This document shows, one piece after another, positions 33,152-41,268 of a stretch of 64,000 nt of DNA. The DNA is from Desulfurivibrio sp044068625 (GTDB lineage: Bacteria; Desulfobacterota; Desulfobulbia; Desulfobulbales; Desulfurivibrionaceae). Made by a program: the position numbers and the translations under genes. Numbering within the stretch: the first letter of the stretch is position 1; every line of letters begins with the position of its first letter. The stretch lies in assembly GCF_044068625.1 (NCBI RefSeq), contig NZ_JBIPKH010000002.1, forward strand, positions 191,880 through 255,879, given 5' to 3'. The notes under the pieces were generated by a model. It saw nothing but the letters and a program-made list of their open reading frames with translations, was not told the origin of the DNA and searched no databases.

Positions 33152-34111
33152 TTGCAACTGCACCTGAATCTGGGTCTTAGGGGAAAATTCTTTGTCGCCA
33201 TGTTCAGCACCGTGCTGCTGCTGGGTCTGGCCATGCTCGCGGTGGTCAACACCTCGGTACGCAGCAGGCTGATCCTGACCCTGCAACAGCAAGGAGCCCT
33301 CATCGCTCAACAGATTGCCGCCAATGCCGTCGATCCGGTGCTGACCGAAAAATACTTTCAACTGAAACTGATGCTCCACCAACTGAAGAGCAGCGATGCC
33401 GATATTGTCTACATCTTTGTTCTGGACCCTTCGGGCAACGTACTGGCCCATACCTTCACGGGCGGCTTCCCCACGGAACTGCTCCCGGCCAACCGGTTCT
33501 CCCCGGATGATGGTCGAACCAGCACCCGGGAACTTTTTACCGAACAGGGCAAAATTATCGACACAGCGGCCCCTTTGCTCCAAGGGACCCTGGGCGAAGT
33601 GCGGATCGGGCTCTCCGAGGCCCGGGTTGGCAAAGATGTGGATGCGATTATCCGGCTGCTGGTCTGGATGATCATCGGGGTACTGGTGGTCGGCAGCGCG
33701 GCGGTGACAATCTTCGACCTGATCATGACCAGACCGATTCTAACCCTGGTGGAGGCAGTCCGAGCGGTGGAGCGCGGGGAGATGGATAAACGAGCAAACC
33801 TTAGATCTTCCGACGAAATAGGCATTTTAGGCCAGGCATTTGACCGAATGATCGAAAAGCGCGGCCAGGTGGAAAAGGAGAAGGAAGGTCTGATCGACGA
33901 ACTGCAACAGGCCCTGGCTGAGATCAAAACCCTAAAGGGAATCATCCCCATTTGCGCCAGCTGCAAGAAAATCCGCGACGACCGGGGTTACTGGAATCAG
34001 ATTGAACAGTTTATCCGCAAACATACCCGGGCGGATCTGAGTCATGGAATCTGCCCGGACTGCGCCAGTAAATTGTACCCGGAGTTTTACAAGAAAAATC
34101 CCGACCAGTAA
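33152..34111 (+). CDS. HAMP-domain membrane sensor with a C-terminal four-Cys motif
   Basis: The 319-residue protein starts with TTG behind GAGAGG. It has a membrane helix at about 13-33, an extracytoplasmic domain (VYIFVLDPSGNVLAHTFTGG, PAS/CACHE-like), a second helix at about 170-192, a HAMP domain, a short coiled coil, and the C-terminal motif GIIPICASCKKIRDDRGYW ending in HGICPDC. That tail often closes PAS and receiver proteins in deltaproteobacteria and has two CxxC pairs. There is no kinase, cyclase or methyl-accepting domain, so its output must be through a partner. It forms a pair with the upstream binding lipoprotein. Confidence 0.85.
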   Translation: MQLHLNLGLRGKFFVAMFSTVLLLGLAMLAVVNTSVRSRLILTLQQQGALIAQQIAANAVDPVLTEKYFQLKLMLHQLKSSDADIVYIFVLDPSGNVLAHTFTGGFPTELLPANRFSPDDGRTSTRELFTEQGKIIDTAAPLLQGTLGEVRIGLSEARVGKDVDAIIRLLVWMIIGVLVVGSAAVTIFDLIMTRPILTLVEAVRAVERGEMDKRANLRSSDEIGILGQAFDRMIEKRGQVEKEKEGLIDELQQALAEIKTLKGIIPICASCKKIRDDRGYWNQIEQFIRKHTRADLSHGICPDCASKLYPEFYKKNPDQ

Positions 34112-34141
34112 TGGTCTGAACCCACCAGGAAAGGAGCAGGC

Positions 34142-34888
34142 ATGAACAAGCAGGAGCTGGCGATTCTTTTTTCCGGCGGCACCGATTCCCTGGCCGTTTA
34201 CGCCCTGGCCGCGGCCGGCCGTCACCCGGAGCTGCCCCGGCCGATCAAGATCCATCTGCTGCATATGCTCAACGGCATGAGCCGTTTTCACGATTTTCCC
34301 CGCGAACGCTTCGACACCGCCCGCCGGATTCTCGCCACCAAGGTCAGCCGACCCGAAACCATGCCGGACACCGAAATGGTGGAGCTGGATATGGGCCGGC
34401 TTTTCCAGGGACTCTGGCTGGACCGTTTTGAGGAGCTGATGCCGCGCTACAATGGCAAAAACCTGGTCTGCGTGGCCTGCAAGATCGGGATGCACACCAA
34501 GGCGATCCTCTATTGCGTCGAGCACCTGGTGCCGCTGCTGGCCACCGGTTACGCCCGGCGGCAGGACTACTATCCCGAACAGACTCCAATCTTCATGGAG
34601 AAGATCGCCGAACTCTCATCCCGTTTCGGCATCCGCACCATCTTCCCGGTCTTTGACGATTTCGACGACCAGCAGATCACTCGACACGTGCTGGAAGATT
34701 TCGGTCTGCCCTCCACGGGGGGAGGGGAGCGCAAGTGTCTATTCTGTCAAACCCTGACCACCGCCACCCCTAAAGAGATCGAGAACTATCTCGATGATAT
34801 GATCCCTCTGGCGGCGGAATTCATCGACCATAAACTGCACGGCCGGGTCCGCGAGGCCGCTGCCCTCTTTCCCCCCGGCAGGGTTTAG
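34142..34888 (+). CDS. PP-loop ATPase, QueC/tRNA-thiolation-like, substrate unknown
   Basis: The 248-residue protein has the PP-loop FSGGTDSLAVYAL (residues 10-22), which adenylates a substrate carbonyl or tRNA base. Two Cys pairs occur: VCVACKIGMHTKA and KCLFCQTL. GNRACK-type spacing suggests metal binding. GAKKAGGAGC-type ribosome site AAAGGAG precedes the ATG. The set of features fits a member of the adenine nucleotide alpha hydrolase family, but I cannot name the substrate. It is 30 bases after the HAMP sensor and 13 bases before ung. Confidence 0.78.
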   Translation: MNKQELAILFSGGTDSLAVYALAAAGRHPELPRPIKIHLLHMLNGMSRFHDFPRERFDTARRILATKVSRPETMPDTEMVELDMGRLFQGLWLDRFEELMPRYNGKNLVCVACKIGMHTKAILYCVEHLVPLLATGYARRQDYYPEQTPIFMEKIAELSSRFGIRTIFPVFDDFDDQQITRHVLEDFGLPSTGGGERKCLFCQTLTTATPKEIENYLDDMIPLAAEFIDHKLHGRVREAAALFPPGRV

Positions 34889-34901
34889 CCGGAGGGTCAA
34901 G

Positions 34902-35618
34902 ATGAGCCAAGCCAACCAAATTCAACTGGAAGATTCCTGGAAACAGCGGTTGCTGCCCGAGTTTTCCCAACCCTACATGCTCAACCTGAAGAGCTTTCTG
35001 CTGGCGGAACTGGCGGTCGGCAAGACCATCTATCCCAAAGGGCCCCAGATGTTTGCCGCCCTCAACCTGATCCCGTTTGAAGAGGTCAAGGTGGTGATCC
35101 TGGGCCAGGACCCCTACCACGGCCCCAACCAGGCCCATGGCCTCTGTTTCTCGGTCCGGCCCGGCACCGCCATTCCCCCCTCCCTGCTCAATATCTACAA
35201 GGAACTCCGGGATGATGTCGGTTTCGTCATCCCCAAACACGGTTTCCTGCAAAGTTGGGCCGAGCAGGGGGTGCTGCTGCTCAACGCCATTCTGAGCGTC
35301 CAGGCGGGGATGGCCGGCTCCCACCAGGGCAAGGGCTGGGAACAGTTCACCGACCGGATTGTCCATCTGCTCAACGAGGAGGCGGAGCACCTGGTCTTTA
35401 TGCTCTGGGGCAGTTACGCCCAGAAGAAGGGGGCGTTCATCGACCGGCGCCGACACCTGGTCCTCAAGGCCCCGCACCCCTCACCCCTCTCGGCCCATCG
35501 GGGTTTTTTCGGCTGCCGCCACTTCTCCCAGGCCAACCACTATCTCCAAAAACAGGGGAAAAACCCCATCGACTGGCAACTGCCCCTGACCCTGGACCAG
35601 GATAGCCGGCCAGCCTGA
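34902..35618 (+). CDS. ung: Uracil-DNA glycosylase
   Basis: The 238-residue family 1 enzyme removes uracil from DNA. Motif A is VVILGQDPYHGPNQAHGLCF with catalytic Asp and Tyr, the middle motif is LLLNAILSVQAG, VFMLWGSYAQKKG follows, and motif B is APHPSPLSAHRGFFGCRHFS. GGAGG precedes the ATG. Length is normal. Confidence 0.97.
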   Translation: MSQANQIQLEDSWKQRLLPEFSQPYMLNLKSFLLAELAVGKTIYPKGPQMFAALNLIPFEEVKVVILGQDPYHGPNQAHGLCFSVRPGTAIPPSLLNIYKELRDDVGFVIPKHGFLQSWAEQGVLLLNAILSVQAGMAGSHQGKGWEQFTDRIVHLLNEEAEHLVFMLWGSYAQKKGAFIDRRRHLVLKAPHPSPLSAHRGFFGCRHFSQANHYLQKQGKNPIDWQLPLTLDQDSRPA

Positions 35619-35638
35619 ACACCACCGGTAAAAAAAAA

Positions 35639-36556
35639 CTACTCCGCCCCTCCGGACAGTAAAGCGACAATCTCGGTGATCGGCAGGGTGGCGATCGGGG
35701 CCAACCCCTGAGTATTTAGACAGTCCAAGTCAACAAGACTGGCAATCTGAACGTAGGTCTCGGGCACCAGGGTGCTGATTCCCGAGGGGGCCACTCGACG
35801 CACCCCATGGTGAATCCGTCGGCGTTCCGAATTAGGCAGACCGGCGATAAGCGCTTTGCTGCTCCAGATGGCGCCGGCGCGGGCGAATCGAGCCAGTCCG
35901 GCGGTCTGCTCAAGGCCCTCACCCAGCAGCCGCGGCTCGGGGCCACTGGCGGTTTGCTCCTCACCCAACCACTCTTCACCGGCATGAAGGGCGATATTGA
36001 GCAGCAGGTCATTAAACCAGCCTTTTCTTTGGCGCCACCCCGAGGATAAGCCCTCCATGGCCTCCCGCAAGGCCACCGCGCACGCGATGGCCCTGAATCG
36101 GTGGTCGACCCCATCGTTTCGGGGCAGGAAAAAACAGACCAAACCCTCCCCGGCATGCTTGGCGGGAACGGCCTGGAAGCGACGGAGAACAGGGGTGTTA
36201 ATGGCCCAAAACTCATTGAGCAGCTCAAAATATTCCTGGGGCGGTAATTCGGCGCGGAGACGGGAATAGTCCTGGAGATCAGCCACCAGGATGGCCAGGG
36301 GGGTTAGTTGCAGGGGCGGTCTGGACTGTCCAATTAACCGGGAGATCTCGGCCATGGAGCGCCCCTGGCGCTTGAGTTCGCCCACCTGTTTGATCAGTTC
36401 CACCGCCGAATGATCGAAATAGCCCAATCGGGGGGCCTTGGCGTCCCCACCGGGATGTTTGACCGTTGGCCGCGGCAACAGACCAAGGGCGATATAGTTG
36501 TTGAGAGTGGCCCGGGATACTCCGGTCAGCTCAAGAAGTTCTTTGCTTGACAGCAT
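35639..36556 (-). CDS. MerR-type DNA-binding domain fused to a class III nucleotide-cyclase homology domain
   Basis: Residues 1-75 are a MerR-like winged helix (MLSSKELLELTGVSRATLNN, then YFDHSAVELIKQVGELKRQG and MAEISRLI). Residues 85-260 resemble a class III cyclase homology domain: LAILVADLQDYSRLRAELPP gives the first metal Asp (Asp93) and AKHAGEGLVCFFLP the second site, where the usual GDG Asp is Glu137. LLLNIALHAGEEW matches the beta strands after it, and the GxAVNxAARL region is RLLGEGLEQTAGLARFA. The domain may therefore bind a nucleotide rather than cyclise it and act as the sensor of a regulator. Targets are not evident; the gene is isolated. Confidence 0.75.
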   Translation of the reverse strand: MLSSKELLELTGVSRATLNNYIALGLLPRPTVKHPGGDAKAPRLGYFDHSAVELIKQVGELKRQGRSMAEISRLIGQSRPPLQLTPLAILVADLQDYSRLRAELPPQEYFELLNEFWAINTPVLRRFQAVPAKHAGEGLVCFFLPRNDGVDHRFRAIACAVALREAMEGLSSGWRQRKGWFNDLLLNIALHAGEEWLGEEQTASGPEPRLLGEGLEQTAGLARFARAGAIWSSKALIAGLPNSERRRIHHGVRRVAPSGISTLVPETYVQIASLVDLDCLNTQGLAPIATLPITEIVALLSGGAE

Positions 36557-36646
36557 GCCGTCACCCCCCCCCTGTTTTGACTGTCTAGGTTACTGCTGGC
36601 CTGATCAACCAACTGCTCCAGCAATACCCCGGATTATCTCCCAGGT

Positions 36647-37711
36647 CTACTCTTTTTCCCCGGCCAACTGGCCGCAGGCGGCGGAGATATCCGCCCCCCG
36701 GCTGGTGCGGAGCAGGGTGGTGTGGCCGGCTTTGCGCAGAATCTGGCGGAAGGCCTCGATGGTTTCATCATCGGGGCGGCGGTAGGGGAAAGAGGGGGTT
36801 TCGTTATAGGGCAGGATATTGATCTTGCAGCGGATCCCGTGCAGTTTTTTGACCAGCAGGCGAGCGGCGGCGGCCGAGTCGTTGATCCCTTTGAGCATGG
36901 CGTACTCGATCATGATCCGGCGGCGGGGAGGCAGGGGAAATTCCCGGCAGGCCCGCAACAGTTCTTCCAAGGGGTAGGTGCGGTTGATCGGCATCAACAG
37001 ATCACGGGTTTCATCGTCGGCCGCGTGCAAAGAAACCGCCAGATTGACTGGAACTTTTTCACCCAACTCCTTCATTTTAGGCACAATTCCACAGGTTGAA
37101 ACCGTAATGCGCCGGCCGGAGAAATCATGCCCCCGCTGCTCCATCAGAATCTGGATGGCCCGAATCAGATTATCAAAATTAAGCAGCGGTTCTCCCATGC
37201 CCATGAAAACCAGATTGTTGATCCGGGGGGAAGTTTCACCCTCGCCCGCGCCGGCCTGCCTTTGCAGCCAGAGCAGGGTGCTGTCCACCTGGCCGACGAT
37301 CTCCGCCACCGTCAGGTTACGTTTGAAGCCCATGGTGCCGGTGAGACAGAAGTTGCACCCCATGGCACAACCCACCTGGGAAGAAACACACAAAGTGTGG
37401 CGATCTTCCTCTGGGATCAGCACGCTTTCTATCAAATGACCATCGGCCAGGCGAAAGGCGAACTTGACCGTGCCATCGGTGGATCGTTCCTCCTTGACCG
37501 CTTCCAGCCGGCTGATGGTGGCCTTTTCCGCCAACAGGGCCCGGACATGTTTGGCGATATCGGTCATTCGGGCAAAATCATCGAACCCCGGGCGATAAAG
37601 CCAGGCAAAAATCTGCCCGGCCCGAAAGGGTTTAAGGCCCAACTCGCTGACCCACTGGGTCATCTCGGCCAGGGTCAGGCTTTTCAGGTCCATCTTTTCC
37701 ATCTTGTTCAT
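36647..37711 (-). CDS. rlmN: Dual-specificity 23S rRNA A2503 / tRNA A37 C2-methyltransferase
   Basis: The 354-residue radical SAM enzyme has the cluster motif GCAMGCNFCLTG, FMGMGEPLLNFDN, RRITVSTCGIVPKM, VNLAVSLHAADDE and RIMIEYAMLKGINDS. The accepting Cys lies in LLRTSRGADISAACGQL near the C-terminus, and the first Cys in ADISAACG completes the pair needed for methyl transfer. I put the start at 37711 (MNKMEKMDLKSL); 37702 and 37693 are alternatives, and a longer frame to 37837 only overlaps the next gene. Confidence 0.95.
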   Translation of the reverse strand: MNKMEKMDLKSLTLAEMTQWVSELGLKPFRAGQIFAWLYRPGFDDFARMTDIAKHVRALLAEKATISRLEAVKEERSTDGTVKFAFRLADGHLIESVLIPEEDRHTLCVSSQVGCAMGCNFCLTGTMGFKRNLTVAEIVGQVDSTLLWLQRQAGAGEGETSPRINNLVFMGMGEPLLNFDNLIRAIQILMEQRGHDFSGRRITVSTCGIVPKMKELGEKVPVNLAVSLHAADDETRDLLMPINRTYPLEELLRACREFPLPPRRRIMIEYAMLKGINDSAAAARLLVKKLHGIRCKINILPYNETPSFPYRRPDDETIEAFRQILRKAGHTTLLRTSRGADISAACGQLAGEKE

Positions 37712-37736
37712 CACCGTTGGGGTGGTCTTAGCTTGC

Positions 37737-38609
37737 TTAAAGGGCCCGAAGATATTCGGGACGCAGGGCGGTCTCTCCGGCCAGGGCCCGGTCGATGGCG
37801 ACCAGCACCTGTTCCCGGTCTCTGGGCAGGCGGGCATTGATACTCAGATAATTGGAGGGGTGGTTACTCTGGAGCTGGCAGCGGCAATCCCCCAGGTTGA
37901 CCACCATTGAGCGCAGTTCCCGCAGCAGCCCGACCTGGTCGGGCAGGGCGAAATGTCCCGCCGCCGCCTCCCGGTAAAGGGGAGTGCCGGGCAACAGCAT
38001 CAGGGTGAGAATCCCGATCTGGTTGGGCTGCATCGCCGCCAGCACCATCCCGGTGGCCTCGGCGTGGGCCAGGGAATCCCGGCGGCCGGCAATACCCAGC
38101 AGGGCGGTAACCGAGAGAAAAATTCCGGCTTGGCGTACCGCCTGACCGGCGGCGATCATCGCCGTCGCGTCGGCCCCCTTGGCGATGGCGGCCAGGGTGG
38201 GATCATGGCCACTCTCCAACCCCATGTAGATCCGGTCCAGCCCCAGCCCGGCCAGCTCCCGCAACTGCTCGGGGGTTTTATGGCGGATCGCCTTGGCGTT
38301 GGCATACAACCTGACCCGTTTCACCCAGGGCAGCCGCCGCCGGATCTCCCGCAGCAACTTAGACAGTCTAAATTGGGACAGGGCCAAGACATCGCCGTCG
38401 GCCAGAAAGATCCGGGATTGGCGGCGGCAGTGGCGGGCGGCAAACTCCAGATCGGCCTGGATGGTGGCCTCATCCTTGAGGCGAAACCGCTCTTCCTTAT
38501 AAGTGGCGCAAAAGGTACAGCGGTTGTGGGAGCAGCCCACCGTCACCTGCAGGATGATGCTGTCCGCCTCGCTGGGCGGCCGGATGAGGTGGGTGCCCTG
38601 GTAATCCAT
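37737..38609 (-). CDS. Radical SAM protein with a CX4CX2C cluster motif
   Basis: The 290-residue protein has VTVGCSHNRCTFCATYKEER with Cys26, Cys31 and Cys34, a known variant spacing in an Elp3/MiaB-like group. IFLADGDVLALS, RVRLYANAKAI, LDRIYMGLESGHD and ILTLMLLPGTPLYREA are the usual radical SAM beta strands. The function of this group is not established. It starts 11 bases after serC on the same strand and ends shortly before rlmN, so serC, this gene and rlmN may be co-transcribed. Confidence 0.85.
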   Translation of the reverse strand: MDYQGTHLIRPPSEADSIILQVTVGCSHNRCTFCATYKEERFRLKDEATIQADLEFAARHCRRQSRIFLADGDVLALSQFRLSKLLREIRRRLPWVKRVRLYANAKAIRHKTPEQLRELAGLGLDRIYMGLESGHDPTLAAIAKGADATAMIAAGQAVRQAGIFLSVTALLGIAGRRDSLAHAEATGMVLAAMQPNQIGILTLMLLPGTPLYREAAAGHFALPDQVGLLRELRSMVVNLGDCRCQLQSNHPSNYLSINARLPRDREQVLVAIDRALAGETALRPEYLRAL

Positions 38610-38620
38610 CAGGCCGGGTA

Positions 38621-39703
38621 TCAGCCGTTTTTGCGAGCAAACTCGCGCATGAACTCAACCAGCTTCACCACCCCCTCACGGGGGAAGGCGTTGTAGATCG
38701 AAGCCCGGCACCCCCCCACCGAACGATGCCCCTTGAGGCCGTCCAAACCCTGGGCGGTGGCCTCCTTGATAAACTGGGCCTCCAGTTCCGGGGTGGGCAG
38801 ATTGAAGGTGATATTCATCAGCGAACGGGAATCGAGACGGGCATGGCCCCGGTAAAAATCGTTGCCGTCGATCTCGTCATAAAGCAGGCCCGCCTTCTCC
38901 CGGTTGATCCGCTCAATGGCCGCCAATCCCCCCAGATCACGCAACCACTTGAGTACCAGCCCCACGGCGTAGACCGCGAAGCAGGGCGGGGTGTTGAACA
39001 TCGAACCCTTGTCGGCGTGGGTTTTGTACTTGAACATGGTGGGCAGGTTGGCCGGGGCCCGGTCAAGGAGATCGTCCCGGATAATCACCACCGTCACCCC
39101 GGCCGGCCCCATATTCTTCTGGGCTCCGGCGAAAACCAGGCCAAAGGGCCGGATATCGAAGGGGCGGGAGAGAATATCGGAGGACATGTCGCAGACCAGC
39201 ATATTGTGCGAATCGGGAAAGCTCTGGAATTGCGTGCCGTAAATGGTATTATTGGACACAAAATAGAGATACTCCGCCTGGGGGTCGACCTGGTAGTCAC
39301 CATTGGCCGGCACATGGTCGTAGGTGGACTCCTTGCTGGAGTAGGGCACCTCGATCTCGCCGAACAGCCTGGCCTCCTTGATCGCCTTGGCCGCCCAGAC
39401 CCCGGTGTCGAGGTAGCTGGCCTTTTGGCCGGTCGCCAGCAGATTCATCGGCACCATGGCAAACTGGGTGGAAGCCCCTCCCTGCAGGAAGAGGACCTTG
39501 TAATTATCGGGAATATCCAGCAACTCCCGGAGCAAACTGTCAGCTTCATCGACAATGGCCATAAAGGGTTTGGAACGATGGCTCATCTCGATCAGGCCGA
39601 TGCCGCTCTCCTGATAATTTACGATATCACGGGCGGCCTGTCGCAAAACCTCGGGGGGCAGGGTGGCCGGCCCTGGACTGAAATTAAAGATACGCTCCGG
39701 CAT
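38621..39703 (-). CDS. serC: Phosphoserine aminotransferase
   Basis: The 360-residue PLP enzyme makes phosphoserine from 3-phosphohydroxypyruvate. RIFNFSPGPATLPPEVLRQA, LIEMSHRSKPFMAI, LFLQGGASTQFAMVPMNLL and the PLP-lysine motif VFAGAQKNMGPAG (Lys196) are present, as is the C-terminal GHRSVGGCRASIYNAFP. The start at 39703 has a clear AAGGAG. Length is normal. Confidence 0.97.
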   Translation of the reverse strand: MPERIFNFSPGPATLPPEVLRQAARDIVNYQESGIGLIEMSHRSKPFMAIVDEADSLLRELLDIPDNYKVLFLQGGASTQFAMVPMNLLATGQKASYLDTGVWAAKAIKEARLFGEIEVPYSSKESTYDHVPANGDYQVDPQAEYLYFVSNNTIYGTQFQSFPDSHNMLVCDMSSDILSRPFDIRPFGLVFAGAQKNMGPAGVTVVIIRDDLLDRAPANLPTMFKYKTHADKGSMFNTPPCFAVYAVGLVLKWLRDLGGLAAIERINREKAGLLYDEIDGNDFYRGHARLDSRSLMNITFNLPTPELEAQFIKEATAQGLDGLKGHRSVGGCRASIYNAFPREGVVKLVEFMREFARKNG

Positions 39704-39762
39704 GGACTGTTCTCCTTTTTTGGGCAATGTCGTGGGTCGCAAGAATCGCACGCGTTTGAATC

Positions 39763-40713
39763 ATGAAAAGTTCTCATATTTACCGGAAAAAAGAGGCCGG
39801 AACAACCGATTTCTGTCTGGTTGGGCCCACGGCGGTGGGAAAAACCGCTCTGGCCCTGGAGCTGGCCCGGCGCTTTGATGCGGAAATCATCAGCGTCGAT
39901 TCCATGCAGGTTTACCGCCACCTGGACATCGGCACCGCCAAGGCCACCCTTGCCGAACGGCGGCAGGTCCCTCACCACCTGATTGACATCATCGATCCCG
40001 ACCAGGATTACAACCTGGCCCGGTTTCTGGCCGATGCGGCTGCGGCCCGCCGGGAGATCAAAGCCCGGGGCAAAGGGGTGCTGTTCACCGGCGGCACCGG
40101 CCTCTACCTGAAAGGCCTGCTGGATGGCATCTTCGAATTTGACCGTGAAGACAAGCTGCTAAAAGCAGAACTTGCCGCGCGACTGGAGCGGGAGGGGGCA
40201 GGGGTCCTGCACGCCGAGCTGGCCCGTGTTGATCCCCAATCAGCCGACCGGATCCATCCCCACGATCATCAACGCCTGCTGCGGGCCCTGGAGATCTATC
40301 GGACCGGGGGGGTGCCCTGGTCGGAACTGCTGCGCCGGAGCCGGCAAACCGCCCTGTTGGACCCCGGGGTGCCGGTAATTGGACTTGCCCGTCCCCGGGA
40401 TATTTTGTATGAACGGATCAACCTCCGGGTGGAGATCATGCTTAGCCAGGGACTGGCCGCCGAAGTCCGGGAACTGCTGGCCCGGGGTTACGGCCCCGAA
40501 TTACCGGCCATGCAGGCCATCGGTTATCGTCACATGGTGCAATACCTGCAGGGCAACTGGAGCCTCAAACAGGCTGAAGAGCTGCTGGCCCGGGATACTC
40601 GGCGCTACGCCAAACGCCAGCTGACCTGGTTCAACGGGATGGCGCGGATCAAGTGGTTCTCCCCCGATGATCTCGAGGGAATATGCCACTGGCTGGAGCA
40701 ACATAGTCCATGA
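39763..40713 (+). CDS. miaA: tRNA dimethylallyltransferase
   Basis: The 316-residue enzyme prenylates A37 of tRNAs. The P-loop is VGPTAVGKTALALEL, followed by IISVDSMQVYRHLDIGTAKA, VPHHLIDIIDPDQDYNLARF and VLFTGGTGLYLKGLLDGI; AIGYRHMVQYL and RQLTWFNG complete the family pattern. It is divergent from serC, and its stop overlaps the pgsA start (ATGA). miaB, which modifies the same base further, lies 5 kb downstream. Confidence 0.96.
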   Translation: MKSSHIYRKKEAGTTDFCLVGPTAVGKTALALELARRFDAEIISVDSMQVYRHLDIGTAKATLAERRQVPHHLIDIIDPDQDYNLARFLADAAAARREIKARGKGVLFTGGTGLYLKGLLDGIFEFDREDKLLKAELAARLEREGAGVLHAELARVDPQSADRIHPHDHQRLLRALEIYRTGGVPWSELLRRSRQTALLDPGVPVIGLARPRDILYERINLRVEIMLSQGLAAEVRELLARGYGPELPAMQAIGYRHMVQYLQGNWSLKQAEELLARDTRRYAKRQLTWFNGMARIKWFSPDDLEGICHWLEQHSP

Positions 40714-41261
40714 ATATTCCCAATCTGATTACCGTAATTCGAATCCTGCTGGTACCGGTACTGGCGATCTTCCTGCTGGAGGAGCAGTATGGCTACGCCC
40801 TGCTGATCTTTATCATCGCCGGGGTCAGCGACGGCCTGGACGGCTTTCTGGCCCGGCTGCTGAAGCAGAAGACCCGGCTGGGCGCCATTCTCGATCCGCT
40901 GGCCGACAAGGCCCTGCTTATCACCTCCTACATCATCCTGGCGGTGGTCGGGGTTATTCCCCAGTGGCTGACGGTGCTGGTGGTCAGCCGGGACCTGATT
41001 ATCCTGGCCGGATTCGGCATCCTGATGTTGAACAACAGCAAGCTGCAGATCGAGCCAACCTATACCAGCAAACTGACCACCGTCTTCCAGTTGATCACCG
41101 TGGTCTATTTTCTGGGGCTCGAATATCTGCTCTCCCTGCTTTTCCTGCGGGATTACCTGCTGATCGCCACCGCCTCCCTTACCTTGCTCTCCTGCGGCCA
41201 ATACCTGATCATCGGCTTCAGGGAATTTGGCAAAAATCAACAAAACAGTCAGATAAGTTAA
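40710..41261 (+). CDS. pgsA: CDP-diacylglycerol-glycerol-3-phosphate 3-phosphatidyltransferase
   Basis: The 183-residue membrane enzyme makes phosphatidylglycerol phosphate. The CDP-alcohol phosphotransferase motif is complete: SDGLDGFLARLLKQKTRLGA followed by ILDPLADKALL. MNIPNLITVIRILLVPVLAI is the standard start. It has about four to five membrane helices and overlaps miaA by four bases. Confidence 0.93.
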   Translation: MNIPNLITVIRILLVPVLAIFLLEEQYGYALLIFIIAGVSDGLDGFLARLLKQKTRLGAILDPLADKALLITSYIILAVVGVIPQWLTVLVVSRDLIILAGFGILMLNNSKLQIEPTYTSKLTTVFQLITVVYFLGLEYLLSLLFLRDYLLIATASLTLLSCGQYLIIGFREFGKNQQNSQIS

Positions 41262-41268
41262 AAAGATC

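Noticed and set aside
35619..35638. A-rich run between ung and the MerR fusion gene as a terminator of the minus-strand gene
   Set aside because: There is a T run on the minus strand but no stem before it, and the gap is only 20 bases.
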